A stretch of DNA of 64,000 nt from Breoghania sp037026715 (GCF_037026715.1 NZ_JBANCG010000001.1:186001-250000), one strand, 5' to 3'; positions 1 through 7,898 are shown, counted from the stretch's first letter. Notes: generated from the letters alone by a model not told the origin. A program made the numbers and translations.

Positions 1-569
1 ACCACGGCGTGCCAGGTCATGTAGTGATGCAGCGCGACCGGATCGATGTCGGTATCCACGTCGCCCGCGGCGAGAAGGGCAGGGAGCGTGGAGGCAAACC
101 GAAGGGTCTTGCCGGTCTCGGCGAGGTACAGCGGCTTGATGCCGAAGCGGTCGCGCACCAGGGTCACCCGGCCGCTGTCGCGCTCGTGGATGGCGAAGGC
201 GAACATGCCGTGCAGCTTCGCAACCGCGTCGGGCCCCCATTCGGCCCACGCCTTGATCAGCACTTCCGTATCGCCGGTGGAGGCGAACACGTGCCCCTTG
301 CCCTGCAATTCGCGGCGCAGTTCCTCGTAATTGTAGATGCAGCCGTTGAACGCGATGGTGAGCCCGAGCCCGGTATCGACGAAGGGCTGGGCCGCCTTTT
401 CCGACAGGTCGATGATCTTCAGCCGGCGGTGTCCGAGCCCCACGGGCCCGCGCGTCACGATGCCGGCGCCGTTCGGCCCGCGGGGGGCCATTGCGTCGGT
501 CATGCGTTCCAGTCGGGACGCGGATGCCGGGGCACCGTCGAAGTTGATCTCGCCGCAAAGTCCGCACAT
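1..569 (-). CDS. N-acetylglutaminylglutamine amidotransferase (AsnB family), 5' part only
   Basis: The reverse strand reads as one open frame from an ATG at 569 to the window edge (189 codons), so the C-terminal synthetase half lies outside. The protein starts MCGLCGEINFDG. The Cys after the initiator Met is the nucleophile of class II glutamine amidotransferases, and the glutaminase motifs RGPNGAG, GHRRLKIIDLSE, FNGCIYNYEELR and DTEVLIKAW follow. The MCGLCGE start and the motif FGIKPLYLAE resemble the asparagine-synthetase paralogue (AsnO in Sinorhizobium) that makes the osmolyte N-acetylglutaminylglutamine amide from glutamine. The partner acetyltransferase/ligase gene would lie beyond the edge, so the specific product is inferred; ordinary asparagine synthetase is the alternative. 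An AGAGG Shine-Dalgarno-like stretch precedes the start. The gene is divergent from the MarR gene. Confidence 0.8.
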   Translation of the reverse strand, partial: MCGLCGEINFDGAPASASRLERMTDAMAPRGPNGAGIVTRGPVGLGHRRLKIIDLSEKAAQPFVDTGLGLTIAFNGCIYNYEELRRELQGKGHVFASTGDTEVLIKAWAEWGPDAVAKLHGMFAFAIHERDSGRVTLVRDRFGIKPLYLAETGKTLRFASTLPALLAAGDVDTDIDPVALHHYMTWHAV

Positions 570-618
570 GGCTGGTCAGGCACCTCTCGATTTCATTTGA
601 CGCGATATAGTTAGAGGC

Positions 619-643
619 ATATCGATTAGAGTTCAAACGATAT
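619..643. promoter_or_regulatory. Palindromic operator between the amidotransferase and MarR genes
   Basis: A 25-bp inverted repeat centred on base 631 has arms ATATCGATT (619-627) and AAACGATAT (635-643), matching at 8 of 9 positions. A further partial half-site with the core CGATATA occurs at 604-610. Size and symmetry fit a MarR dimer site. The location, 50 bp upstream of the amidotransferase start and about 80 bp upstream of the preferred MarR start, would let one regulator control both directions. Binding is inferred. Confidence 0.55.
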
Positions 644-725
644 ATGGAATTCGCCCTTGGCAACGCTTCGCGACACGAACCCGCACGCTCCGCGCGCCGG
701 CACGAGCGGGAAGGATCTCGCCGAC

Positions 726-1235
726 ATGTCCCCAGAATTGCCCGCCGACATGCGCCCCGGTATTCCCGACGAGGCGGCCGGGGTGTTCAAGTCCATCCGC
801 CGCATCGTGCGCTCCATAGACCTGCGCTCGCGCGAGGTGGCGCGCGCGGTGGGGCTTACGATCCCGCAGATCGTCGTCTTGCAGGCGGCGCACGACATGG
901 GCGAGGTGACGACGCGGGCGATTTCGGAGCGTTCGGATCTGAGTTCCGCCACGGTGGTCACCATCCTGGACAAGCTGGAGGCGAAGGGGCTGGTGGAGCG
1001 TTACCGTTCCTCAGACGATCGCCGCATCGTGCATACACGCGTAACGGAACGCGGCCGCGAGGTACTTGGTTCCGCGCCGCCGATGCTGCACGACGACTTC
1101 CGCCAGCGCTTCGCCGCCCTGCCGCCGGAAAAGCGCGCGGCTCTGCTGGCCGCGATGAAGCAGGTGGCCGACATGATGGACACCAAGGGCTTCGACGCCG
1201 CCTCGATGCTGGTGGTGGGGGAGAGGCTGGGGTAG
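726..1235 (+). CDS. MarR family transcriptional regulator
   Basis: A winged-helix regulator of 169 residues from the ATG at 726. GGAAGG stands 11-16 bases upstream of this start. An in-frame TTG at 657 would add 23 residues and put the operator close to its ribosome site, so it is less likely. The MarR fold is visible: an N-terminal dimerisation helix (FKSIRRIVRSIDLRSREVAR), a helix-turn-helix region (LTIPQIVVLQ, ISERSDLSSATVVTILDKLEAKGLVER), the wing YRSSDDRRIVHTRVTERG, and a C-terminal helical segment. Divergent placement next to the osmolyte amidotransferase suggests it controls that pathway and itself. The ligand is unknown. Confidence 0.85.
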   Translation: MSPELPADMRPGIPDEAAGVFKSIRRIVRSIDLRSREVARAVGLTIPQIVVLQAAHDMGEVTTRAISERSDLSSATVVTILDKLEAKGLVERYRSSDDRRIVHTRVTERGREVLGSAPPMLHDDFRQRFAALPPEKRAALLAAMKQVADMMDTKGFDAASMLVVGERLG

Positions 1236-1266
1236 GGGGAATTCGTTGGGCGGGCGAATGTGCGCG

Positions 1267-1401
1267 TTGCCCATCCTTCGAGACGGCCCTTGCGGGCCTC
1301 CTCAGGATGACGTTGTGTGGGCTGAAACTTTGTCCAAAAATTGCAACACGATAACGTCATCCTGAGGAGGGCGCGAAGCGACCGTCTCGAAGGATGGGCA
1401 A
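1267..1401. repeat. Intergenic inverted repeat, family A copy 1
   Basis: Outer arms of about 20 bp (TTGCCCATCCTTCGAGACGG at 1267-1286 and its exact complement at 1382-1401) flank inner arms CCTCAGGATGACGTT and AACGTCATCCTGAGGAGG around an AT-richer centre. A second copy with the same arm sequence lies at 15425-15576. It sits between the converging MarR and lipoprotein genes and may act as a transcript end. It carries no coding sequence. Confidence 0.85.
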
Positions 1402-1423
1402 CAGGCACTGGCCCGGCAGCCGC

Positions 1424-2014
1424 CTACTGCGCGACCACGACGAGAGGCGGCGGCGGGATCTGGCGTGGGCCGATCGGGGCGGCGGTACCTGAGACGTGGG
1501 CGCGACGCGTGACATCACCGCGCCGCAGTGCTCTCGTTCCGTGCCGGGCGGCGTAACGCCTCGAATATTCTGCCGCGATCTTGTTTGCGATCCTGCCGAA
1601 GCTCGCGCGCAACGAGTAGTAGCCACCGAGGTTGAAGGCATTGCCAAGATCCGGCCTGCCGCTGTCGGAAGCGGTGAAGCGATAGGTTTCGCCGGCCAAA
1701 GCTCCTGTCCCCATAATTGTCCCCTTGACGCGGCTTCTGCCAAGCATGAACGGTCCCTTTGGGGCAACGTACTTCGCGCTCTCCACGCGGACGATCAGGT
1801 CGCTGGAAGGGGCGGAGGCGGGGATCTGGGCGTTGATGTCGTCGGCGACGGCCTGCAGGCTTGCGCGCAACTGCGCGGCGATCGTCGCGCCACCCTCATG
1901 AGCGGAAGGCTCCACGATCACCCGGTCGATCCGGTAAGCGGACCCGGTGGTGCTCGTGTGCTGGCAGGCGGCGAGGATGAGCGTCAGAAAAGCCGCAGTA
2001 ATGAGGCGAAGCAT
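1424..2014 (-). CDS. Putative lipoprotein of unknown function
   Basis: 196 residues from the ATG at 2014, chosen because GGAAGGAAAC lies just upstream and the protein then begins with a lipoprotein signal, MLRLITAAFLTLILAAC, with lipobox LAAC. A longer reading from 2122 would bury this signal. The mature part (YRIDRVIVEPSAHEGGATIA and onward) has one soluble domain with a hydrophobic ASFGRIANKIAAEYSRR helix and a Pro-rich end (PRQIPPPPLVVV). I recognise no family. It should be a membrane-anchored periplasmic protein. It converges with the MarR gene. Confidence 0.7.
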   Translation of the reverse strand: MLRLITAAFLTLILAACQHTSTTGSAYRIDRVIVEPSAHEGGATIAAQLRASLQAVADDINAQIPASAPSSDLIVRVESAKYVAPKGPFMLGRSRVKGTIMGTGALAGETYRFTASDSGRPDLGNAFNLGGYYSLRASFGRIANKIAAEYSRRYAARHGTRALRRGDVTRRAHVSGTAAPIGPRQIPPPPLVVVAQ

Positions 2015-2100
2015 GACTGGACGTTTCCTTCCGTCGGCAATTGGAAGATGTCGCCGGCAGGAGCCGGGCGCCGCATGAAATACTCTGAATATCGACAAAA

Positions 2101-2298
2101 ATGCCAAGTGCATCGAAACCAATAGAAATATCGGCTTTCGAATTGGTTAAAAGGGACAGGCTATGGGCGCTGCGCTTCGAAAAGGCATTTGGCGTGAAGG
2201 CCGACACATTGCTGCGCATGCAGACGGCCTATGATCTCGCCCGGGCGCGGGAGAGCGAGGCGGAGATCAAGGTCACGCGGCTTGGGGCTGTGGTTTGA
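2101..2298 (+). pseudogene. Remnant of a HigA-type antitoxin
   Basis: A 65-codon frame whose C-terminal part (FEKAFGVKADTLLRMQTAYDL) matches the end of the XRE/HigA antitoxin domain, where an FGV-A-TLL-MQ-AYDLA pattern is characteristic. The helix-turn-helix portion that should precede it is absent; upstream DNA is the promoter region of the lipoprotein gene. No HigB toxin frame is adjacent. It is best read as the 3' relic of a lost toxin-antitoxin locus. The first 20 or so codons may not be original. Confidence 0.5.
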
Positions 2299-2587
2299 GG
2301 GGGCGCGGCGAGTGCGACTGAAGCGTTCGATGGCGCTGCCGCGTGGTTGCCTATGTGGTCGTTAGCATGTGGATCGACGAATTGGAGAGGATGGTTGTTT
2401 TGTGTTCCGATTTCGGTCGTACACAAGCTTGGACCCAATTCCTGGAAGCAGCCATCCGCGGCACTCCGCACCAAGGTCCTGAATGGGTGGTGAGCGGAAT
2501 GGTGGCTTTCGGAGAGCAACCCTCAAAAGCAGACCTTCAATGGCCTACGGCTGGCAACCCGTCTCAGCACGGACGCAAAAGTTGTCG

Positions 2588-3616
2588 TTACCGGATCCCC
2601 GAAATATGCTTGCAGTAAGCTGCTAAAAAATTCCGTGCGATCATATCTGCTCGGCAAAACTGATCAACGGTAAGCCCAACGGCCAACCACTCTTTGAATA
2701 CCTCTGGTTTGTCTCTGCCTGGATGACTGAGATTGCTTGAACGTAAACGATATAGGTTTACGGCCTGATCCCTAACTATGTCGGGCAATCCTAATACGGG
2801 GGAGACCGCTGCAATCGATGGCAACATGTTGACTAGTCCGATTCTCCGGAGTTCCGTTGATGCTTCCCGAATAGCTTCCGGCTTGTTTGCCCGCTTTGGA
2901 AGAGTCTCGGCGAACTCTGCCGCAAATTTCCGCTCTTCATGTCGGATACTGTCTGCTCGTTCGCGTCGTATCGAGCTCAGCATACCGGTGACTATCGCTT
3001 CAATACAGAGGGCGTAGTGCTGAAGGATCGAACGCTGAAGCGGTTTCGCCCCGGCGGTATTCTGTAGTTGCCATGCCGTCAGTAGATGGATGTACGCGTT
3101 CTCGGCAACTGAATCTGTCTCGGTGGTCAAGAATAGTGTCCGGGCCTCGTTCACGTCGGTCTCGAGCAAAGGGTCCGGCTCCTGGAACATCGTGAGCTTG
3201 GCGGTTTGCGACCAAGCGGTAATTTCTTGTTGCTCGCCTACGCGACGAAGCTTGCGAAGCTCAGCATGATAACGCCTACCAGGAATCGAGAGACTCAGGG
3301 ACAGAAGCAGTCTGTCAGCTATACGCTGCGCAATATCGGACGCTTCATCGGCGTTCGCTGCCTCGACATCGATTTGAAGGCGGTGCCGGCTTTGCACCTC
3401 CTCCCGTGGAGGGTAGGCGATGACGTGGGAATCGAGTGACGCATCCAGCTTGAGGACAGGCGGTCGTCTCGTTTTTGCTTCTTGAAAGTCTGCCTCAGAC
3501 AACGGCGCAAGGACAATGTGATCCGAAAATTTAAGCTCACTAAGCGGAAGCTTCGGTCCTGTTACAACCCACCACGTTTGCCATCGCTCTATGTTATTTA
3601 CTGTTTGAGTTTTCAA
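2588..3616 (-). CDS. Hypothetical protein with HEPN-like C-terminal motif
   Basis: A 342-residue soluble protein with no recognised full-length family. Residues 1-150 look like a beta-rich domain. Residues 170-215 form a long amphipathic helix (ENAYIHLLTAWQLQ, ILQHYALCIEAIV). Near the end, YRLRSSNLSHPGR holds Arg292 and His298, an R-X5-H arrangement like the RX4-6H catalytic motif of HEPN ribonucleases, set in a Y-RLR-S--H context seen in some HEPN proteins. GC content is visibly lower than in the flanking genes, which fits acquired DNA. It stands alone, next to an antitoxin relic. The HEPN call is inference from one motif. Confidence 0.6.
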   Translation of the reverse strand: MKTQTVNNIERWQTWWVVTGPKLPLSELKFSDHIVLAPLSEADFQEAKTRRPPVLKLDASLDSHVIAYPPREEVQSRHRLQIDVEAANADEASDIAQRIADRLLLSLSLSIPGRRYHAELRKLRRVGEQQEITAWSQTAKLTMFQEPDPLLETDVNEARTLFLTTETDSVAENAYIHLLTAWQLQNTAGAKPLQRSILQHYALCIEAIVTGMLSSIRRERADSIRHEERKFAAEFAETLPKRANKPEAIREASTELRRIGLVNMLPSIAAVSPVLGLPDIVRDQAVNLYRLRSSNLSHPGRDKPEVFKEWLAVGLTVDQFCRADMIARNFLAAYCKHISGIR

Positions 3617-3956
3617 TGCCGTCCTCCCCGTCAGTGTATCTCGGAATTAACAATTTTCGTGTCGCTTCTCTATGGTGAAATTTCACTGACGATGCTAACT
3701 CGCACTCGAATGTCCGCTCTCGGTGAGACGTTATAGGCTCGGTTTGAACCGTGATAGGGTCGAAATCTGCCACCGTCCGGATCTGTATGAATGTCAGCTT
3801 CGGCGATATGCTGCTTCTAAGCCGTCAGTCCCCTCCCGGCCCCATACCCGCCAGTCCTCAACTTCACAGCAAGCCCCCCCCAATCCTCCCTTCCCCAAAG
3901 TCCGTTTCCGGGTTACCTGATAGCCTCCGTTGAACTGTCCATGCCCGGAGCCCGCC
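3617..3956. other. Intergenic region, no gene recognised
   Basis: The 340 bases upstream of arsC contain only short frames without ribosome sites or domain motifs. Composition changes from AT-richer near the HEPN-like gene to GC-rich near arsC, consistent with the edge of an inserted segment. Confidence 0.4.
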
Positions 3957-4367
3957 ATGTCCGTCACCATCTACCACAACCCCAAATGCGGCACGTCGCG
4001 CAATGTGTTGGCGATGATCCGGGAAAGCGGCGAGGAGCCGGAGGTTGTCGAGTATCTGAAGACCCCACCCTCGCGCGGGACGCTGGTGGGCCTCGTCAAG
4101 GCCATGGGCGTGCCCGTGCGCGCCGTCCTGCGCCAGAAGGGCACGCCCTATGACGAACTCGGCCTCGATGATCCGAAGTGGAGCGACGACGAGCTGATCG
4201 ACTTCATGATGGAACACCCGATCCTCATCAACCGACCCATCGTCGTGACGCCGAAGGGCGTGAAGCTGTGCCGGCCCTCGGAAACAGTGCTGGAGCTTCT
4301 GGACAGCCCCGTCGCCGCCTTCACCAAGGAAGACGGCGAGGTGGTCGGGGCGAAGGGCGGAGCCTGA
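3957..4367 (+). CDS. arsC: Arsenate reductase, glutaredoxin-dependent (ArsC family)
   Basis: 136 residues, the usual size for this family. MSVTIYHNPKCGTSRNVL carries the catalytic Cys in KCGTSRN, the thioredoxin-fold active site of ArsC, which reduces arsenate to arsenite with glutaredoxin and glutathione. VEYLKTPPSR, the helix following it, and HPILINRPIVVTPKGVKLCRP with its conserved Arg residues also fit. The ATG at 3957 has GGAG six bases upstream. There is no arsenite efflux gene or ArsR neighbour, so it is a solitary ArsC-like reductase. Paralogues of the YffB/Spx type are possible, but the KCGTSRN core favours ArsC. Confidence 0.85.
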   Translation: MSVTIYHNPKCGTSRNVLAMIRESGEEPEVVEYLKTPPSRGTLVGLVKAMGVPVRAVLRQKGTPYDELGLDDPKWSDDELIDFMMEHPILINRPIVVTPKGVKLCRPSETVLELLDSPVAAFTKEDGEVVGAKGGA

Positions 4368-4554
4368 ACGGCGCGCGCACGTCCGCGCGTACCTCATTCG
4401 AGCGCCATCACGCTGGCGGGCGAGGGCGCCCCTCGCGGTGTCTGTGTGCCCTTGTCGCCCCGTGCGGGACGGCCTCCTGCCGTTTCTGATGCCGCCGCGA
4501 TCCGTCTCTCTTTCCCGCCCCGTCGTTCATGCGCGCCCTTCGCCACAATCCGGA

Positions 4555-4573
4555 CATAACGTTATAACATTAC
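4555..4573. promoter_or_regulatory. Zur-like operator upstream of the HupE-DUF1007 genes
   Basis: The palindrome TAACGTTATAACATTA (4557-4572), centred on GTTATAAC, has half-sites matching at 7 of 8 positions. It resembles zinc-uptake regulator (Zur) boxes of alphaproteobacteria, whose core is an ATGTTAT-ATAACAT-like inverted repeat often ending in ATTAC. It lies about 185 bp before hupE in an otherwise GC-rich gap (4368-4758) with no gene. That it is a functional Zur site is inference supported by the downstream gene families. Confidence 0.5.
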
Positions 4574-4758
4574 GGTTTCGGGGTTGCGACGTGAGACGCG
4601 GCGGGCCGTTCGGTCTTGCGGGCACTCATCGTTGCCGGAAACGTTGACCAGCCGCACCTGTCGGGCGGCTGCGCGATACCGGCGCGTGTGAGCCGTGAGG
4701 AAGCCGGGCCCTGCCGTCGTCGCTCCGTCTTCGGGCGGAGCCGGAGAGGGGACTGCGC

Positions 4759-5373
4759 ATGCGTCGAAACGGGCGGAAGAGCGGGCTTGCGTCCGCGGGC
4801 CTTGTCACCACCTTGTCGGGCCTTGCGGTGCTGGGGCTCAGCGCTCCGGCCGCAGCCCACATCATCCAGGGCGGGGCGGGCGGTTTCACCAGCGGCTTTG
4901 AACATCCGCTCACCGGGGCGGATCATTTCCTTGCCATGTTCGCGGTCGGCCTGTGGGGCGCGCAGATGGGCGGGCGTCCGGTGTGGAGCCTGCCCGTCGC
5001 CTTTCCGCTGATCATGGTCGTCGGCGGCATCATGGGCATTCTCGGCGTGCCGATGATCGGCATCGAAACCGGCATCGCCCTGTCGATCCTGGCGCTGGGG
5101 CTGGCGATCGCCTTCGCCTGGCATCCGCCGGAATGGGGCGCGCTGGCGCTCATCGCGATCTTCGCCATCTGTCACGGCTACGCCCACGGCGCGGAACTGC
5201 CGCGCGCCGCCGATCCGGCCGACTATGCCATCGGCTTCGTGCTCGCAACCGGCACCATCCATCTGATCGGCATCGGCGTCGGGCTCGGGCTCCAGCGCAT
5301 TCACGAAGGCCGGCTGTCGCGGGTGCTGGGGGCGGCGATCGCGCTCGGCGGCTGCTATTTTCTGGTCACGTGA
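4759..5373 (+). CDS. HupE/UreJ family metal permease
   Basis: A 204-residue inner-membrane protein. A cleavable or first hydrophobic segment (TLSGLAVLGLSAPAAAH) is followed by the family signature HPLTGADHFLAMFAVGLWG, rich in metal-binding His and Asp, then about six membrane segments. A second conserved motif is ICHGYAHGAE. HupE/UreJ proteins are secondary transporters mostly associated with nickel or cobalt. Here there is no hydrogenase or urease nearby, and the Zur-like box upstream and the DUF1007 gene downstream hint at zinc. GGAGAGGG lies eight bases before the ATG. The next gene starts six bases after the stop. Confidence 0.85.
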   Translation: MRRNGRKSGLASAGLVTTLSGLAVLGLSAPAAAHIIQGGAGGFTSGFEHPLTGADHFLAMFAVGLWGAQMGGRPVWSLPVAFPLIMVVGGIMGILGVPMIGIETGIALSILALGLAIAFAWHPPEWGALALIAIFAICHGYAHGAELPRAADPADYAIGFVLATGTIHLIGIGVGLGLQRIHEGRLSRVLGAAIALGGCYFLVT

Positions 5374-5379
5374 CGCGGC

Positions 5380-6180
5380 ATGGCCGGCACCTTCACCCCC
5401 AAGGCCCGATGGATCGGCCCGGCGCTGGCGCTTGTCGGTGTCGTGGCGATCCTCGTCGTCGCCTTCGTGCTGCCCAAGCGCTCGCTGCTCGACTGGTGGA
5501 TCGTTACCACTGTGCTGGCGCCGCAGCAGGTGCTGCCGCTCGTCGGGCTCGCCATCGCGCTCGGCCTTGCCGGGCGGGGCGTTCTGGTTGCCGGACTTGC
5601 GGCCTTCGCACTCGGGCTCGCCGCAGGCCTCGCGAGCGAGGCGTTCCTGCTCGGGCTTGCCGGCGGCCTGCCTGATCCCGCCGGCCTCGTCACCCCGGCG
5701 GCGTCCATCGTCGTCGGTCTCGGGCTGCTGGGGCCCCGCCGGCTTCGTGCCGGGCTCGTGCCCGCGGCGGCGTTGGTCGCGGGCGGGCTGTGCGGGCTGT
5801 TCCTGCGTCTCGGCGATCCGAGCCTGCGCGATCCGGCCTTCCCCATTGCCGGGGCGGCCGTGGTCTGCTGGCTCGTGCTTGCCGTGGCGCTGACGGTTCG
5901 GGTGCTGCGCCAACGCTGGTTCGATGTGGCCGGCCGTATCGCCGGAAGCTGGCTCGTCGCCATCGGCCTCATGCACGGCGGCGCGGTGATCGCCCAAGCG
6001 GTGCGCATCGAGCGGATGCCGCCCGCGCCAATGACGCCCACATCTCCCGCAGCCCGGCCGCCCGATCCCGCCGCGCCCCCGGGCGTCGATCCGGGCACGT
6101 TCTTCCCCAATCCCGACGCGTCCGACCCCCTGCCGGGGACGGACCGCCCGCACGGTTTCGATCCCGCGCGCCAACCCTGA
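5380..6180 (+). CDS. Predicted multi-pass membrane protein of unknown function
   Basis: 266 residues with about six to seven hydrophobic segments rich in Ala, Leu, Gly and Val (for example GPALALVGVVAILVVAFVLP, VCWLVLAVALTVRVL). A 55-residue Pro/Asp-rich tail with PPDPAAPPGVDPGTFF and NPDASDPLPGTDRPHGFD has no hydrophobic stretch. I do not recognise the family. Its tight position between hupE and the DUF1007 gene (6 and 34 base gaps) suggests one transcript and a role in the same transport module, perhaps as a partner membrane subunit; this is inference from context. Confidence 0.7.
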   Translation: MAGTFTPKARWIGPALALVGVVAILVVAFVLPKRSLLDWWIVTTVLAPQQVLPLVGLAIALGLAGRGVLVAGLAAFALGLAAGLASEAFLLGLAGGLPDPAGLVTPAASIVVGLGLLGPRRLRAGLVPAAALVAGGLCGLFLRLGDPSLRDPAFPIAGAAVVCWLVLAVALTVRVLRQRWFDVAGRIAGSWLVAIGLMHGGAVIAQAVRIERMPPAPMTPTSPAARPPDPAAPPGVDPGTFFPNPDASDPLPGTDRPHGFDPARQP

Positions 6181-6214
6181 GGCCCGGGCTTCAACCCCGA
6201 GGAGGGTTTTCAAG

Positions 6215-6817
6215 GTGAAACGGCACATCGCGGCACTTGCCGCCGTCATCGCGGTCCTTGGGGCGGGCGTCATGCCCGCTGCGGCCCATACCGTGACCCA
6301 GCTCGTCTATCGCGTCGCCTTTCCGTTTTCCGGCTCCGTGGTCAAGGCCGTGGACGAGGCCTGGACGCTCGACGAGGGCACCAGCGCGCAGATCTTCAAG
6401 ACCTACGATCGCAACGGCGACGGCACGTTCGACAAGGCCGAAAGCGCGGCCGCCGGCGCCGACATCATGGGCAATCTCGCCTCCAGCGGCTATCTGACGG
6501 CGGTGCAGGTGGCAGGCCGCTCGCCCGGCGTCCTGAAGCCGTTCGGCTTTCGCGCCTATGCGTCGGGGCCGATCGTCATCATCGCCTTCGGCCTGCGCCT
6601 GCCGCAGCCGGTCGATCCGGCCCGCACGCCGCTCACCGTCACGGTGCGCGATCCCGATTTCGTCATGGATGTGGAACCGGCGCAGGACAAGCTGGCGATC
6701 GTGAAGGATGCGCCGGCACAAGCTTGCGCGGCCTCGATCGCGCCGGGCCCGGCCGGCAGCTACCCGCGCTTTGCCGTTGCGCCGCAGGTGATCACGCTCA
6801 GCTGCGGCGCGCGGTGA
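6215..6817 (+). CDS. DUF1007 family periplasmic protein
   Basis: 200 residues from a GTG start preceded by GAGGAGGG. A signal peptide (IAALAAVIAVLGAGVMPAAA) is followed directly by His-Thr, as in DUF1007 proteins, whose mature N-terminus is usually His-rich. The family pattern W(T/S)-DE, then an Asp-rich loop, then NL--SGY, then PVDPA and VRDPDF(V/Y)MD is present. Residues 65-76 (DRNGDGTFDKAE) are a complete canonical EF-hand loop, so calcium or another ion may be bound. DUF1007 genes are commonly found beside metal transporters; the preceding permease fits this. The exact role of the family is unknown. Confidence 0.75.
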   Translation: MKRHIAALAAVIAVLGAGVMPAAAHTVTQLVYRVAFPFSGSVVKAVDEAWTLDEGTSAQIFKTYDRNGDGTFDKAESAAAGADIMGNLASSGYLTAVQVAGRSPGVLKPFGFRAYASGPIVIIAFGLRLPQPVDPARTPLTVTVRDPDFVMDVEPAQDKLAIVKDAPAQACAASIAPGPAGSYPRFAVAPQVITLSCGAR

Positions 6818-6914
6818 TCGTCCGTTACGCCCGTGACGCACGGATGCCGCTTGCCTTGCGGTGCCGGAAGGTTTCCGATGTCCGTGGTAGCCGTATCGGG
6901 AAGAGGAGATCGGC

Positions 6915-7898
6915 ATGAAGGCGATGGTGCTGGAAAAGGTCGGCGCGCCGCTCGTCGCAAGGGAGCGGGCAACACCGCAGCCTGGGCCCGGCGAGATCCT
7001 CGTTGCGGTCTCAGCCTGCGGCGTCTGCCGCACGGACCTGCACGTGGTCGATGGGGAATTGCCCGATGTGCCGGTGCCCATCGTGCCGGGGCACGAGGTT
7101 GTCGGCCGCGTGGCGGCGCTCGGGGCAGGGGTGACAGCGTTTTCGCCGGGCACGCGCGTCGGCGTGCCGTGGCTTGGGCACACCTGCGGCGCGTGCCCCT
7201 ATTGCGAGAGCGGGCGCGAAAACCTGTGCGATCATCCGGGCTTCACCGGGTACACGCGCGACGGCGGCTATGCCACGCATATCGTGGCGGATGCCGACTA
7301 TTGTTTCGCACTGCCCGATGGCTACACCGATGCGCAGGCCGCGCCGCTGCTGTGTGCCGGGCTCATCGGCTATCGCACGCTGAAGCTTGCCGGCCCTGCG
7401 AAGGTCATCGGCATCTACGGCTTTGGCGCGGCCGCCCACATCGTCGCCCAGCTCGCGCGCCACGAGGGCCGCACCGTCCATGCGTTCACCCGGCCGGGGG
7501 ATGCGGCCGCGCAGGATTTCGCGCGAAACATGGGGGCTGCGTGGGCCGGCGGGTCGGACGAACCCGCGCCGGAACCGCTCGATGCGGCGCTGATCTTCGC
7601 TCCTGTCGGCGCGCTCATTCCCGTTGCGCTGAAACAGGTGAAAAAGGGCGGGGTGGTGGTTTCGGGCGGTATCCACATGTCGGATATCCCGAGCTTTCCC
7701 TATCGCGACCTGTGGGAGGAACGGGTCATCCGCTCGGTCGCCAATCTCACGCGGGCCGATGCCGTGGAGTTCCTGGCGCTGGCGCCTGTGGCGGGCATCC
7801 GCACCGAGGTGACGGAATATCCGCTTGAAAGCGCCAACGAGGCGCTGGCCGATCTGCGCGAAGGCCGGCTGTCGGGGGCGGCGGTGCTGGTGATCTGA
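6915..7898 (+). CDS. Zinc-dependent alcohol dehydrogenase family protein
   Basis: 327 residues of the medium-chain dehydrogenase/reductase superfamily. Catalytic zinc ligands are in ACGVCRTDLH and GHEVVG. The structural zinc lobe is CGACPYCESGRENLC, with all four Cys. The nucleotide fold appears at IGIYGFGAAAHIVAQLA. The expected reaction is NAD(P)-dependent alcohol to aldehyde. The sequence GRENLCDHPGFTGYTRDGGYA marks the AdhA/YogA-like subgroup; substrate cannot be told. AAGAGGAG precedes the ATG. It lies 97 bases after the DUF1007 gene on the same strand, so shared zinc-linked control is possible but not shown. Confidence 0.85.
   Translation: MKAMVLEKVGAPLVARERATPQPGPGEILVAVSACGVCRTDLHVVDGELPDVPVPIVPGHEVVGRVAALGAGVTAFSPGTRVGVPWLGHTCGACPYCESGRENLCDHPGFTGYTRDGGYATHIVADADYCFALPDGYTDAQAAPLLCAGLIGYRTLKLAGPAKVIGIYGFGAAAHIVAQLARHEGRTVHAFTRPGDAAAQDFARNMGAAWAGGSDEPAPEPLDAALIFAPVGALIPVALKQVKKGGVVVSGGIHMSDIPSFPYRDLWEERVIRSVANLTRADAVEFLALAPVAGIRTEVTEYPLESANEALADLREGRLSGAAVLVI

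Noticed and set aside
9..614. Forward-strand frames at the left edge
   Set aside because: They are complements of the amidotransferase, which is recognisable on the reverse strand and lacks only its stop inside the window.
2343..2618. A 91-codon forward frame between the HigA relic and the HEPN-like gene
   Set aside because: No ribosome site, no recognisable motif, and its end overlaps the opposing gene.
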